Origin: Rhodococcus triatomae BKS 15-14
GTDB lineage: Bacteria; Actinomycetota; Actinomycetes; Mycobacteriales; Mycobacteriaceae
Reading direction: 5' to 3'
Assembly: GCA_000341795.1 (NCBI GenBank)
Contig: AODO01000073.1
Location: 173,365 to 237,364, forward strand
DNA length: 64,000 nucleotides
The translations under genes were made by a program, and so were the position numbers. Of the stretch, positions 24,704 to 33,597 are shown one piece after another (positions within the stretch are counted from its first letter, which is position 1; each line of letters starts with the position of its first letter). The notes under the pieces are model-generated. The model did not search any database and had not been told where the DNA came from. It was given only the letters and a program-made list of their open reading frames with translations.

Positions 24704-25513
24704 ATGAGCCATGACATCAAGTATGTGGATGTCACTGGCCGATCCTGGTCGTTGTACGGCGAAGACGCAGGTACGGAGGGAGTGTGGATCCTTGATCGCC
24801 TCAAGGGCTTCTACCTCCCTCCGGCCGAGCGTCTGACCTCGACGACCGCAAACCAGATCGGCTCGACACCACGAAAGACCGTCCAAAACGAACGCATCCT
24901 CGAGATGCTCATCTGCACCACGGCTGACACCACTGATGACCACGACAAGGTCGAATCCGACTGGTGGAGTGGACTGTCTCTCGAACAGGCGGGACGACTC
25001 GAGGCAACAGCGGACGGCAAGACCCGCTGGCTCGACGTCATCCTCAAGGAGTACCCGAACGACACCTGGATCCTCGGTCCGGATATCAACAACTACCAGG
25101 AGCATGACATGCGCCTGGTGGCCTGTAATCCGGCCTTCCAAGGCGGCACGAGGTCTGTCGAGGTCACCGGATCCGGCACTTTCAACATCACGGTGTCCAA
25201 CCCAACCGATCGACCGATGTGGCTGAACTTCGTTGGTACCGCGGGCACCTGGAAGATCCCGGACGGGCTCTCCTCCCGGATGGTCACGCTCCCTGCCCTC
25301 GCCGAGGGGTGGAAGCTCTGGACCGATCCGCAAGTGCGCTCGCTCGAAGTCGACAGCGGAGCTCCGGTCTGGCCCTCCGTGATGAAGGGCGTCACCTTCA
25401 CGAAGGCGATCCCTCCGCACACCAAGAAGACCCTCATCCATCCTCAGATCGTCTCCGGCTCCGGAACTCTCCGCGTCGAGATGGTCGATCAATACTCGCG
25501 ACCCTGGGGGTGA
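24704..25513 (+). CDS. Distal tail / minor tail protein
   Basis: 269 residues starting one codon after the tape measure stop. The opening (DIKYVDVTGRSWSLYGEDAG ... LKGFYLPPAE) and the C-terminal beta-sandwich (GSGTFNITVSNPTDRPMWLN) match the Dit-like minor tail proteins found after tape measures in Rhodococcus and mycobacterial phages. It would cap the tube and connect to the 25517 product. Overlap is absent but spacing to the next gene is only 3 bp. Confidence 0.85.
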   Translation: MSHDIKYVDVTGRSWSLYGEDAGTEGVWILDRLKGFYLPPAERLTSTTANQIGSTPRKTVQNERILEMLICTTADTTDDHDKVESDWWSGLSLEQAGRLEATADGKTRWLDVILKEYPNDTWILGPDINNYQEHDMRLVACNPAFQGGTRSVEVTGSGTFNITVSNPTDRPMWLNFVGTAGTWKIPDGLSSRMVTLPALAEGWKLWTDPQVRSLEVDSGAPVWPSVMKGVTFTKAIPPHTKKTLIHPQIVSGSGTLRVEMVDQYSRPWG

Positions 25514-25516
25514 TCG

Positions 25517-27088
25517 GTGTCTCTTCTCTCCGACCTCTCCGCCAAGATCGACGCTCGACGTCGCAGCGAGGAGGAGCTCCGCGACGCCCCGGACCGAATC
25601 GTCGTCTGCGATAAGGAGTGGAACTACGTCTCGGATGTCGAGAGCTGGATCGAGTACGACGTCGCGGTCGAGGTCAACGACACCGAGGAGGGCTGGTTTT
25701 CCATCCCTGGTGACCACCCGCTCGCGGACTGGCTCGTCCACGGCACCGGCCTCGAGGAAGACCTCCACTTCTACATCGAGACCGCGGCCGGAATGCGTCT
25801 CGGCTACAAAGTCGACGAGGTCACTCGTGAGTACGACGCGGTCGAAGGCTACGAGACCGTCAGCGTTCGCGGGCTCCACGACTTCGAACACACCAAACAC
25901 ATTCTGTTCCAACCCAACACAATCGCTCCACTAGAGCTGCAGGTGCCCAAGTCGGATCTGCAGGCAGGCCGGTCGAAGGGTGTCGTCCGGTCGTACTTCT
26001 TCCGGAACCTCGCCCGGATGCAACAGCCAGGATGGTTGTTCGGCTTCAACCTCTGGGGCGCGTCCAACTGGCAGTCCAACATGATCCCGGACCAGTGGCA
26101 GGTCATCATGGCCCCGCAAATCGGTCCGGACACATCCGAGTGGACGATTCTGTCCGCCCGAATGGACTACGGGTGGGACTTCGTCCGGAGGACGCTCGAC
26201 GATGCGGGCCTGCAGATCACCGCCAAACGGTGGCTCCCTGGCGATCCTCAGCCATTCCCCACACACACCACCCTGAGCAAGCCGACGCTCGTCCTCGATG
26301 TCGTCGAGCGGTCGTTCCTCTCAGGCTCGACCGGCACGATCCTCGATCCGATCCTGGACCTGATTAGGGTCATCGCCCCGGACGGAACATCCGAGACGAT
26401 CACCATCGCGGACCCAAACTCCGGACCTCAACCTCCGGAAGGTATCCACGCCCCCGTCGTCATCTGGCGGGCAAGCCAACACCAAGGCCTCGCAGGTTCA
26501 CGGATGGTCGTACACAAGGCCAACCGCCACACCGTGGTAATCGGCGGCAAGAGCCCGCAATGGGTCAACTCCTCGATCAAACTCCTCCTGAACTCAGCGC
26601 TCGGCTGGATCGGTACGTTGATCGGCCTACCCGGCCTCGGCCTCGGCCTGTTCGACAAGGCCGTCGAGGACGTCGTCTTGGCCTGGCAGCGGTTCACGAG
26701 CTGGACCCGCAAGTCCTCGATGGGCTCCCACGCCTACAAGGAGGACTTCGCTCCGGGCGATGCCTGGACGATCTCGGGTCTGCAGGCCGGTCGAGTCGGT
26801 CTCTTCGAGGGACGCGGCTACGTCAGCTTTTCGGCCTCGGTCGTCGACTACAGCCCTTATGTGGTTGGCCGAGACGTCAACCTCGGTGACCGGTGCGGCT
26901 TCGAGATCGGTGGCCGAATCTGGCTTTCGCACATCGTGAAGCTCAGGCGTCGAGCGAGCCGGGAGGTTCCCGCCGAGTGGCTCATCACCGTCGGTGACTC
27001 TCGCGATGACGAGCTCGCTGGCACCAAGGCGCTCCGCCACCTCGAGACCCTCCGCAACGAGGTCAGCCGCTACTCCTCGTCCATCTAA
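25517..27088 (+). CDS. Minor tail protein, ReqiPepy6 gp37-like (baseplate hub)
   Basis: 523 residues from GTG 25517. Landmarks of the Gp37-like family are PDRIVVCDKEWNYVSDVESW, the hub-like region YETVSVRGLHDFEHTKHILF, and NPIL/WGASNWQ-type aromatic patches; a hydrophobic segment near 370-385 (GTLIGLPGLGLGLFD) precedes YSPYVVGRDVNLGDRCG. These proteins form the baseplate hub. A terminator follows 15 bp after the stop. Confidence 0.87.
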   Translation: MSLLSDLSAKIDARRRSEEELRDAPDRIVVCDKEWNYVSDVESWIEYDVAVEVNDTEEGWFSIPGDHPLADWLVHGTGLEEDLHFYIETAAGMRLGYKVDEVTREYDAVEGYETVSVRGLHDFEHTKHILFQPNTIAPLELQVPKSDLQAGRSKGVVRSYFFRNLARMQQPGWLFGFNLWGASNWQSNMIPDQWQVIMAPQIGPDTSEWTILSARMDYGWDFVRRTLDDAGLQITAKRWLPGDPQPFPTHTTLSKPTLVLDVVERSFLSGSTGTILDPILDLIRVIAPDGTSETITIADPNSGPQPPEGIHAPVVIWRASQHQGLAGSRMVVHKANRHTVVIGGKSPQWVNSSIKLLLNSALGWIGTLIGLPGLGLGLFDKAVEDVVLAWQRFTSWTRKSSMGSHAYKEDFAPGDAWTISGLQAGRVGLFEGRGYVSFSASVVDYSPYVVGRDVNLGDRCGFEIGGRIWLSHIVKLRRRASREVPAEWLITVGDSRDDELAGTKALRHLETLRNEVSRYSSSI

Positions 27089-27103
27089 TACGCACCGGCA
27101 GAG

Positions 27104-27138
27104 GACCGCTCAGAGACTTCTCTGGGCGGTCTTCTCGT
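27104..27138 (+). terminator. Rho-independent terminator inside the tail block
   Basis: GACCGCTCAGA (27104-27114) pairs with TCTGGGCGGTC (27121-27131), 11 bp with one G-U and a 6-nt loop, followed by TTCTCGTT. It separates the baseplate gene from the downstream tail-lysis genes and may act as a partial terminator. Confidence 0.72.
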
Positions 27139-27162
27139 TGGGCGCACTCCAAAGGATCGCCC

Positions 27163-27780
27163 GTGACACATCCCGCATTCCCGTACGACGACTGGCCCGC
27201 GGACATGCATCCGATGGCCTGGGTGTTTCTCCACCCGCCGACTGATGTCGAGGCCGGGTCCATGCCCATCAACCTCAACGCCCAGTTGATGAACGCCTTT
27301 GCCAAACACCTCTTCGACGACCTCGGAGCCACGCTCCCCGCGACCGAACCCCGGACCGAAGAGCTCACCATCACGATCACGAAGAAGGACGTCGGCCAAG
27401 TCTTCGACAAGCTCATCGACGACACCGCACCTGTCCACGTCATCCGAGGCGCTCTGCCTCCCGGCTTGGTTCTCTCGCACGGTCGGATCTCGGGAACCGC
27501 ACTGCAGACCAGTGTCTCGATGCTGACGCTGCAGATCGGACCCCAGGTCCACTACCAGCGCAGCCTCAACGGCGGGCCACTCAGCAATCACAACCCCGGC
27601 CGGTGGGTCGACATCCGCAAGCCCCTCGAGGCTCCCCCAACACTTCCGACGCTCGCCGATCTCGGATCCGACGAAGCCAATGCGCTCCGCAACCTCAGCG
27701 ACGAACAGGCCGCGGCGATCCGCGCACTTCTGGACGCCCGAGATGAGCAGCGTGCCACCACTCCCGAGGAGGTCCAGTGA
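27163..27780 (+). CDS. Minor tail protein with putative Ig (He-PIG-like) segment
   Basis: 205 residues from GTG 27163. The section GALPPGLVLSHGRISGTALQ is the signature of putative immunoglobulin-type binding domains. The acidic helical C-terminus (LGSDEANALRNLSDEQAAAI) may trimerise. Probably a tail-tip or receptor-binding component. The last 4 bp overlap the lysin gene. Confidence 0.7.
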   Translation: MTHPAFPYDDWPADMHPMAWVFLHPPTDVEAGSMPINLNAQLMNAFAKHLFDDLGATLPATEPRTEELTITITKKDVGQVFDKLIDDTAPVHVIRGALPPGLVLSHGRISGTALQTSVSMLTLQIGPQVHYQRSLNGGPLSNHNPGRWVDIRKPLEAPPTLPTLADLGSDEANALRNLSDEQAAAIRALLDARDEQRATTPEEVQ

Positions 27781-28496
27781 CTCAGTACCCCGTCGACCAC
27801 GTCCTCCTGACCGAGGCCGACAGCGGCCTCCGGTCAACCACTCAGTTCCTCGCGGTCCACACCTCCGAAGGTGCGCTGACCGTTCCGAGCCTCCTGGCCT
27901 TCTGCGCGAACAAAGCCAACGGAGCCTCGTACAACACGGTGATCGACCGCCAGGGCGTCACCGGTCGAAGCAACGACGACGAGTTCGCCCCGTGGGCAGC
28001 CGGGTACACCGGCAATGCCCGCGGCTGGCACGTCTGTTGTCTTGGCTTCGCCCGGCAGTCCCGAGACGAATGGCTGTCCTACTCAGGCCAGATCAACAAG
28101 CTCGCCGAGATGCTGGCGCACTACTGCCGTCAGTACGGCATCCCGCCCGTGAAGATCTCGGCCGCTGACCTCCGGGCCGGACGCAAGGGCATCTGCGGTC
28201 ACGCCGAGATCTCCCAGGCGTGGGGCGAGGTCAACCACACCGATCCCGGTCCCAACTTCCCGTGGGACGTCGTCATCGCCAAGACCGCAGCACTGGTGAA
28301 CGGCACCCCACCTCCCCCAACCTCCGGAGGCTTCCTCATGGCTCTCAACGACGCAGAACAGCGCGAACTCCTCGAGCTCGCCCGCTACATCAAGGGCCAG
28401 CTCGGCCCGTGGGCTCAGCTCGGAAAGAACGAGAAGGGCGAGAACCTCACCCTCGTAGATGCTCTGGCCCGCCACACCGCGGGCGGCACCAAGTGA
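27777..28496 (+). CDS. lysA: Endolysin, N-acetylmuramoyl-L-alanine amidase
   Basis: 239 residues from GTG 27777. An Amidase_2/PGRP-type domain covers about residues 5-170: first zinc His at 28 (FLAVHTSEG), then GHAEISQAW and NHTDPGPNFPWD supplying the other ligands and the loop. It cleaves the amide between muramic acid and the stem peptide. A Pro-rich linker (NGTPPPPTSGG) leads to a 60-residue C-terminal part that may bind cell wall. The holin gene overlaps by 4 bp. Confidence 0.92.
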   Translation: MTQYPVDHVLLTEADSGLRSTTQFLAVHTSEGALTVPSLLAFCANKANGASYNTVIDRQGVTGRSNDDEFAPWAAGYTGNARGWHVCCLGFARQSRDEWLSYSGQINKLAEMLAHYCRQYGIPPVKISAADLRAGRKGICGHAEISQAWGEVNHTDPGPNFPWDVVIAKTAALVNGTPPPPTSGGFLMALNDAEQRELLELARYIKGQLGPWAQLGKNEKGENLTLVDALARHTAGGTK

Positions 28497-28780
28497 ACTC
28501 GCAGGAACTCGCTGCCGAGTTCTTGCGCGAGAAGCTCGAAGCCCAACCCTGGTGGCGGCGAATCGCAAACACCGTCACCGCGGCCTTCGGTGCCCTTGTC
28601 GGTATCGCCTGGCTCGCAGTCTCGCTAGGTCTGGACCTGCCCGCTCCGGTGATGGCCGGAGTCATGGCCGTTGTCTCACTCGGCACTGTCATCGGTGTTC
28701 GCAAGACCCCGAACGGAGTTACCGAGCGGCAGATCGCCGAGCTCGAGGACTACGTCGGCCGCCACCGCAAGGAGGGCTGA
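28493..28780 (+). CDS. Holin with two membrane segments
   Basis: 95 residues from GTG 28493, coupled to lysin as GTGA. Two hydrophobic helices near residues 24-46 (IANTVTAAFGALVGIAWLAV) and 52-70 (PVMAGVMAVVSLGTVIGV) are followed by a charged tail (TERQIAELEDYVGRHRKEG). The layout fits two-span actinophage holins that release lysin. Position right after lysin supports this. Confidence 0.82.
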   Translation: MNSQELAAEFLREKLEAQPWWRRIANTVTAAFGALVGIAWLAVSLGLDLPAPVMAGVMAVVSLGTVIGVRKTPNGVTERQIAELEDYVGRHRKEG

Positions 28781-28783
28781 CCG

Positions 28784-29089
28784 ATGCTCAAGACCATTCT
28801 CGATTGGCTCACGCCCGAGACGATCCAGGCCCTCGGTGTCGCCTTCGCAGGTGCCATCACCGCGTGGCTCGGTCGAGAGACGATCCTCCGCAAGAGGCTC
28901 CAAGGCGAGTTCGACGAGCTCAAGAAGTCGCTCGCCAAGGTCCAGGATCTCCTCAAGCTCGCGACTCGGTACATCCGAGATCTTCGCTCCCACAACACGA
29001 ACCTCGCCAACCTTCTCCGGCAACACGCTCCGGATGTCGAGGTCCCGAACGAGCCGCAGCTCCCCCGTGAGCTGGATGAGGAGTTGTAA
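28784..29089 (+). CDS. Membrane-anchored coiled-coil lysis protein, probable second holin
   Basis: 101 residues: one hydrophobic helix near residues 13-31 (IQALGVAFAGAITAWLG) followed by a coiled coil (GEFDELKKSLAKVQDLLKLA) and an acidic tail. Actinophage lysis cassettes often carry such a second small membrane protein with holin or spanin-like work. Located 3 bp after the holin gene. Confidence 0.7.
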   Translation: MLKTILDWLTPETIQALGVAFAGAITAWLGRETILRKRLQGEFDELKKSLAKVQDLLKLATRYIRDLRSHNTNLANLLRQHAPDVEVPNEPQLPRELDEEL

Positions 29090-29092
29090 CCC

Positions 29093-30124
29093 ATGACCAC
29101 CCCAGGCGGCGGAGTTCCCACCCCTCCCGACAACGGATTCGGTGACCTCCAAGGAGTCGGCAATTGGTTTGGAAACAACCTCATCGGCACCCTCTTCGGC
29201 GGCTTCCCCAACATCCTCTCGGCCATCTTCGGCACGGTAAACAACAGCTACGTAGCGGATCTCGAGATCGTCAACGATCACACCGGCCAGATCCAGACTA
29301 TGCAAGGGCAGATCGAAGAGATGCTCCTGCAGGGTTGGTCCCAAACCATCTACAGCGATTACTGGTACACACCCAGCCCCGGCGTCGTCTCGGTCGAGAT
29401 CATCCTCATCGGTGGCGGCGGAGGCGGCGGTGCCGGGGAGTGGAACATCGCTCCCGGTTACCAGACGGGAGGTGCCGGTGGAGGTGGCGGGGGCGAGGTC
29501 CACACGGTCATCCCGGCGTCGCTCCTGGAGAAGAACCTCACGACCGGGGCATACCTGCCCATCCTCGTAGACATCGGTGCCGGTGGCGCTGGCGGCACCT
29601 CGTCCGGCGCACCAGGTTCAGGCGGCGCACCAACGCTTTTCGGCTCCTACCTCTCTGCCGGTGGTGGTGTTGGAGGGCTCGGTGGCGCATCCGCGGGAGC
29701 CGCGGGCGGCGCAGGCGGCTACGGCATGATCCCCGGCGGTGCCGGAGGAAGGGGCAGCGCCAGCAGCACCAACGGCACCGGAGGCACCGCAGGCGGAGCG
29801 TCGCTCAGCGCCTACAGCCTCAACGGGGGCGGAGGCGGTGGAGGCGGTGGCGGAGGCGGTGAGTCCTCGCCAGGAGCCCCCGGCGGAGCAGGTTCGATCT
29901 ACCCCGGCGGCACCACAAACGGAGCCCCCGGCACGAGCCGAACCATCATCGCGGTCGGCGGTGGAGGTGGCGCAGGCGGAACACGAGAGTCGAGCCCCGG
30001 CGGTGTCGGCGGCTTCCCCGGAGGCGGAGGCGGCGGAGGTGGATCCAAGCTCACCGCGAGCGCCCAGCTCTACGGCGGCAACGGTGCCTCCGGCATGGCG
30101 TGCATCATCGAGCGGATGAACTAA
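29093..30124 (+). CDS. Glycine-rich tail-tip protein
   Basis: 343 residues. The first about 85 residues are ordinary sequence with a helical stalk (GQIQTMQGQIEEMLLQGWSQ); the rest is dominated by glycine runs such as GGGGGGGAG and GGGGGGGGGGGGE separated by short hydrophobic strands. This pattern fits phage glycine-rich domains, some of which form polyglycine-II sandwiches in receptor-binding tips. Its stop shares a base with the next gene, which is of the same type. Confidence 0.75.
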   Translation: MTTPGGGVPTPPDNGFGDLQGVGNWFGNNLIGTLFGGFPNILSAIFGTVNNSYVADLEIVNDHTGQIQTMQGQIEEMLLQGWSQTIYSDYWYTPSPGVVSVEIILIGGGGGGGAGEWNIAPGYQTGGAGGGGGGEVHTVIPASLLEKNLTTGAYLPILVDIGAGGAGGTSSGAPGSGGAPTLFGSYLSAGGGVGGLGGASAGAAGGAGGYGMIPGGAGGRGSASSTNGTGGTAGGASLSAYSLNGGGGGGGGGGGGESSPGAPGGAGSIYPGGTTNGAPGTSRTIIAVGGGGGAGGTRESSPGGVGGFPGGGGGGGGSKLTASAQLYGGNGASGMACIIERMN

Positions 30125-30957
30125 TGCGCTCGAATCTCGTCGTATTCACCGCCAACGGCACCTGGGTCAAGCCTCCCAACCTGTACGCCATCGAGGTCCG
30201 CGTCCGCTCCGGCGGTGGCGGCGGAGGTTCCGGCGCCACCCGTGACGGGGCATCGGACACCAACACACCAGGCGGACCCGGAGGTGGCGGCGGGACACTC
30301 GTGCAAACAAACCGCCGTATCCCGGCGGCGGAACTTCCTGCCACGGTCGCGGTTACGGTCGGGCCGGGAGGTGCGGGGGGTGCCGTCTCCTCCACTCCGA
30401 ACACTTTCATGGCCGGTAAACACGGCGGCACCTCAAGGTTCGGCGACATCCTCCTCGCTGAGGGCGGGTACGGCGGCGGATACGGCGCGGATCCGAACGG
30501 CTCCGTCAACACCGGCAACGGTGGCTACGGCGGGTGGGGCATCTTCCGCGGTGGAACCGGCGGGGCCAACGGCATCTGGTCACCCAATCAGAACGCGTTC
30601 GCGGCTCCGGTACAGCGATGCTCCGGCGGTGGCGGCGGCGGTTCTGGTGCCGGGCTGTACTCCGGAACACCCCGAGCCTCAAGCGCTTACGGCTGGTCCG
30701 GATTCACAGGAGCGCCACACGTACACAACCCCGTCTGGTGGCAGTGGGACATGTCCGGAAACGGAGCCTACGGCCGCACCGAAGGTTCAAACAATCTCGG
30801 CAACGCTGCCTTCCCATGCGGAGGCGGAGGAGGTGGGTGGGGCGGAAACGCCACCCCCATGTCCGGAACCCCCGCCTCGGGACTGGCCGGAGCAGGTGGC
30901 CCAGGTGCCGCCGGAGTCGTCACTGTCTTTGAGTATCTATTTGACTTGGAGTCCTAA
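30124..30957 (+). CDS. Second glycine-rich tail protein
   Basis: 277 residues from ATG 30124. The opening LVVFTANGTWVKPPNLYAIE resembles the FTANGTWVKP entry module common in glycine-rich phage proteins, followed by glycine runs (RSGGGGGGSG, CGGGGGGWGG) and aromatic loops (NPVWWQWDMSG). It is probably a receptor-contacting appendage paralogous to the preceding gene. Confidence 0.75.
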   Translation: MRSNLVVFTANGTWVKPPNLYAIEVRVRSGGGGGGSGATRDGASDTNTPGGPGGGGGTLVQTNRRIPAAELPATVAVTVGPGGAGGAVSSTPNTFMAGKHGGTSRFGDILLAEGGYGGGYGADPNGSVNTGNGGYGGWGIFRGGTGGANGIWSPNQNAFAAPVQRCSGGGGGGSGAGLYSGTPRASSAYGWSGFTGAPHVHNPVWWQWDMSGNGAYGRTEGSNNLGNAAFPCGGGGGGWGGNATPMSGTPASGLAGAGGPGAAGVVTVFEYLFDLES

Positions 30958-31334
30958 TGCCCAACACGGCAACACTTCTCGCCGAGAATCTCGGCGGCTT
31001 CGCCGGTCCGGCGAACCTCTACCAGCTTGACGTACCACTCATGGGCTTCGACCATGTCATTGCTTGGATCCAGACCTTCGGCACTCCCGAGGCTGTTCTC
31101 GTCGCAGCGTTCCCCTCGGGAGCTGCGAGGTCGATGACCCGGCTGCCCGGTAGCTACGTCGGCACCGAGGTCTCCCACGCTGGCGCTCTCTTCCTGGCCG
31201 GATACACGGTCGTCCTCCCCGAGCCGGAGCCTGAGACACCTGCCGACCCCGAGCCCGTGTCGCCCGCGGTCGAGACCGATTCGGGTGAGCCGGTCGAAGG
31301 AGACCCGGCGCCAGCACCCGAAGGCGGTGCGTGA
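30957..31334 (+). CDS. Small tail-region protein with Pro/Glu-rich tail
   Basis: 125 residues sharing a base with the upstream stop. The first 80 residues are a mixed fold (FDHVIAWIQTFGTPEAVLVA, LFLAGYTVVL); the last 45 are a disordered repeat of Pro, Glu and Asp (LPEPEPETPADPEPVSP). Not recognised; likely a small virion or fibre-assembly component. Confidence 0.65.
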   Translation: MPNTATLLAENLGGFAGPANLYQLDVPLMGFDHVIAWIQTFGTPEAVLVAAFPSGAARSMTRLPGSYVGTEVSHAGALFLAGYTVVLPEPEPETPADPEPVSPAVETDSGEPVEGDPAPAPEGGA

Positions 31335-31657
31335 TGCCTGACATCGGATTGCCCACACCCATGGGAAAGCTCAACCTCCCCACGGTGGGTGACTTCGTCT
31401 ACACCTACGAGTACTCGGACGGTCGACTCTTCGCCGAGGACGCCGAGCTCTACTTTCTTCTCGGCGATCCCGACGAGCCCCAGGTTCAGTGGGACTTCGT
31501 CATCTCCGGTGCCGTAGCGAGCATCAAGAAGGAATCCACCGACGTCGCCGACATCGAGCCCGGCACCAAGTTCTGGCTCATGTACCGGGACGGCAGCACC
31601 ACGCCGACGACCGAGGACGAGCTCCTCACCGGCACCGTGAAGAAGGTGAATGCGTAA
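31334..31657 (+). CDS. Small tail-region protein, unknown (LtfC-like pattern)
   Basis: 107 residues from ATG 31334 on the upstream stop. It is predicted beta-rich (DFVYTYEYSDGRLFAEDAEL, WDFVISGAVASIKKES, TKFWLMYRDGSTTPT). The arrangement of an aspartate-rich loop and WxF strands resembles small LtfC-like proteins encoded before actinophage fibres, which is a tentative comparison. The stop overlaps the fibre ATG by one base. Confidence 0.6.
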   Translation: MPDIGLPTPMGKLNLPTVGDFVYTYEYSDGRLFAEDAELYFLLGDPDEPQVQWDFVISGAVASIKKESTDVADIEPGTKFWLMYRDGSTTPTTEDELLTGTVKKVNA

Positions 31658-33597
31658 TGGCGACTCTGATCGGGTCGGGCGGTGACCACATCGAGATCGG
31701 ACCCGGAACTCCGACCACGACCGGAGTCCTCAACCCGCCGACTACCGGTGTGCCCGGCATCCTCGTCCCGATCGAGGGCAGGCCCGGCACCTCCATCACG
31801 ATCTCCGGGTCGGTGGCGACCTACGCCGGGCTCCCCGACGATCTCGGCCTGGCCGACAAGGGTGCGCTCTTCATCGTCCAGGCGGACGGCCTCGGCTACG
31901 TCTGGGACGGCACCGAATTCCCCGCGAACGGCGAAGGCATCGAGATCCGCGGACCGCAGGGTGTCTCGATCACCGACATCACGGTCTCCGGTGACCAGCT
32001 CATTCTCGAGATGTCCGAAGGCGTCGACTACGTCCTGACCGTCCCCGCTCTGACCCAGGCGTCCACGGACGCGGCAGCGGCAGCGGCAGCACGCACGGCA
32101 GCCGAGACCGCCGAAGCGAACGCCGAGGCGGCCCAGACTGCAGCGGAGACAGCTCTCACCCAGGCGCAGACCGCGAGGACCGACGCACAGGCAGCCAAGG
32201 CAGCGGCCGAGACCGCAGAGGACAACGCAGCAGCCTCGGCCACGTCCGCGTCCGGGTCGGCGACAACGGCGACGACCAAGGCCGGTGAGGCGTCCAACTC
32301 CGCCACGGCGGCAGCAGGATCCGCGACGACTGCAGGCACCCACGCCGCGAATGCGGACAGCTCCGCAACAGCAGCGGCAGGGTCCGCCTCGAGCGCCAGC
32401 ACGTCGGCGACGAACGCCAGCACCTCCGCAACGGCGGCAGCCGGGTCCGCCGACGCGGCAGACGAGGCCCGCATCGCTGCCCAGGCAGCGGCAGCCGAAG
32501 CCGAATCCGCTGGCGGTGTTTCCACTGCCCGGCAGATCAACACGGGCACCGGGTTGACGGGTGGCGGCGACCTCTCTGCCAACCGCACCATCGCCCTGGA
32601 CTCAGCCTCGATTGCCAGCCTCGCCAAGGCCGACGCTGCAGCCCCCCAGGAGACGGTCGACAACCTGCTCCTCACCTTCATCGACTTCTCCGACTACGTC
32701 TCCGCTGGCTTCTCGACCGTCGAGCGCACCGACACCAAGGGCCAGCCGGACGGCTACGTACCGCTGGACGAGAACGCCAAGGTCCCGGCGCTGCATCTCC
32801 CGAGCTACGTCGATGACGTCCTCGAGTTCGCCACCCTCGGAGGTTTCCCGGCGACCGGCGAGACCGGCAAGATCTACGTCGCGACCGGGACCGGTAAGTG
32901 CTACCGGTGGTCGGGATCCACCTACACCGAAATCAGTCCCTCCGAGGTCAACTCGGTAGCGGGCAAGACCGGTGTCGTCACCCTCGTGAAGGGGGACGTA
33001 GGGCTCGGCAACGTCGACAACACCTCCGACCTCGCCAAGCCGATCTCGACGGCCACCCAGGCAGCGCTGGACGGGAAGCTACCCCGAGCCACCACAGCCG
33101 GGTACAAACTGTATGCCCGCGAGGATCTTTCCGACGTTTTGATCGACTTCTCCTCGCAGCCGAACGCCTTTCAGGTGGCCCAGCGATACGACTCCGGTCG
33201 TCTACGTGTCGGCACCGCCGTGGACAGCGCGGACGCAGTCACCAAGGCCCAGCTCGATGCGGTCCCGTACAGCGTGACGTTCACGCACACAGGCGATTCG
33301 GTCCGCAAGACCGGCCTCGGCGCGAACACCGCAGGCATCGACATGCCGGATCCAGTGACCTTTACGCGGATGCGGGTACGCCTCACCACTGCGGACGCTT
33401 CCGGCACCACGACCGTTCGGATCCTCAAGAACGGTTCCGCGACCGGCATGCCGTCCGTCTCGATCACCGCACCCGCCACGACCGGCTCGACGACCGGCTC
33501 GTGGTCCTACGCCGAGGACGACCAACTCACCGTCGAGATCACGGCGATTGGTACCACCCCCGGCAAGGGATGCGCGGTCAACCTCAAGGGGACGTGA
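31657..33597 (+). CDS. Tail fibre protein with alanine-rich stalk
   Basis: 646 residues from ATG 31657. The N-terminal 125 residues hold a collagen-like GIEIRGPQGVSITDI loop and beta strands. Residues about 135-290 are an Ala/Ser/Thr/Glu coiled stalk with heptad-like repeats (AAETAEANAEAAQTAAETAL; SATAAAGSATTAG). The C-terminal part contains typical fibre linkers (STARQINTGTGLTGGGDLSA, VNSVAGKTGVVTLVKGDVGL) ending in a beta-rich tip. Longer in-frame extension upstream overlaps another gene and was rejected. Confidence 0.85.
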   Translation: MATLIGSGGDHIEIGPGTPTTTGVLNPPTTGVPGILVPIEGRPGTSITISGSVATYAGLPDDLGLADKGALFIVQADGLGYVWDGTEFPANGEGIEIRGPQGVSITDITVSGDQLILEMSEGVDYVLTVPALTQASTDAAAAAAARTAAETAEANAEAAQTAAETALTQAQTARTDAQAAKAAAETAEDNAAASATSASGSATTATTKAGEASNSATAAAGSATTAGTHAANADSSATAAAGSASSASTSATNASTSATAAAGSADAADEARIAAQAAAAEAESAGGVSTARQINTGTGLTGGGDLSANRTIALDSASIASLAKADAAAPQETVDNLLLTFIDFSDYVSAGFSTVERTDTKGQPDGYVPLDENAKVPALHLPSYVDDVLEFATLGGFPATGETGKIYVATGTGKCYRWSGSTYTEISPSEVNSVAGKTGVVTLVKGDVGLGNVDNTSDLAKPISTATQAALDGKLPRATTAGYKLYAREDLSDVLIDFSSQPNAFQVAQRYDSGRLRVGTAVDSADAVTKAQLDAVPYSVTFTHTGDSVRKTGLGANTAGIDMPDPVTFTRMRVRLTTADASGTTTVRILKNGSATGMPSVSITAPATTGSTTGSWSYAEDDQLTVEITAIGTTPGKGCAVNLKGT

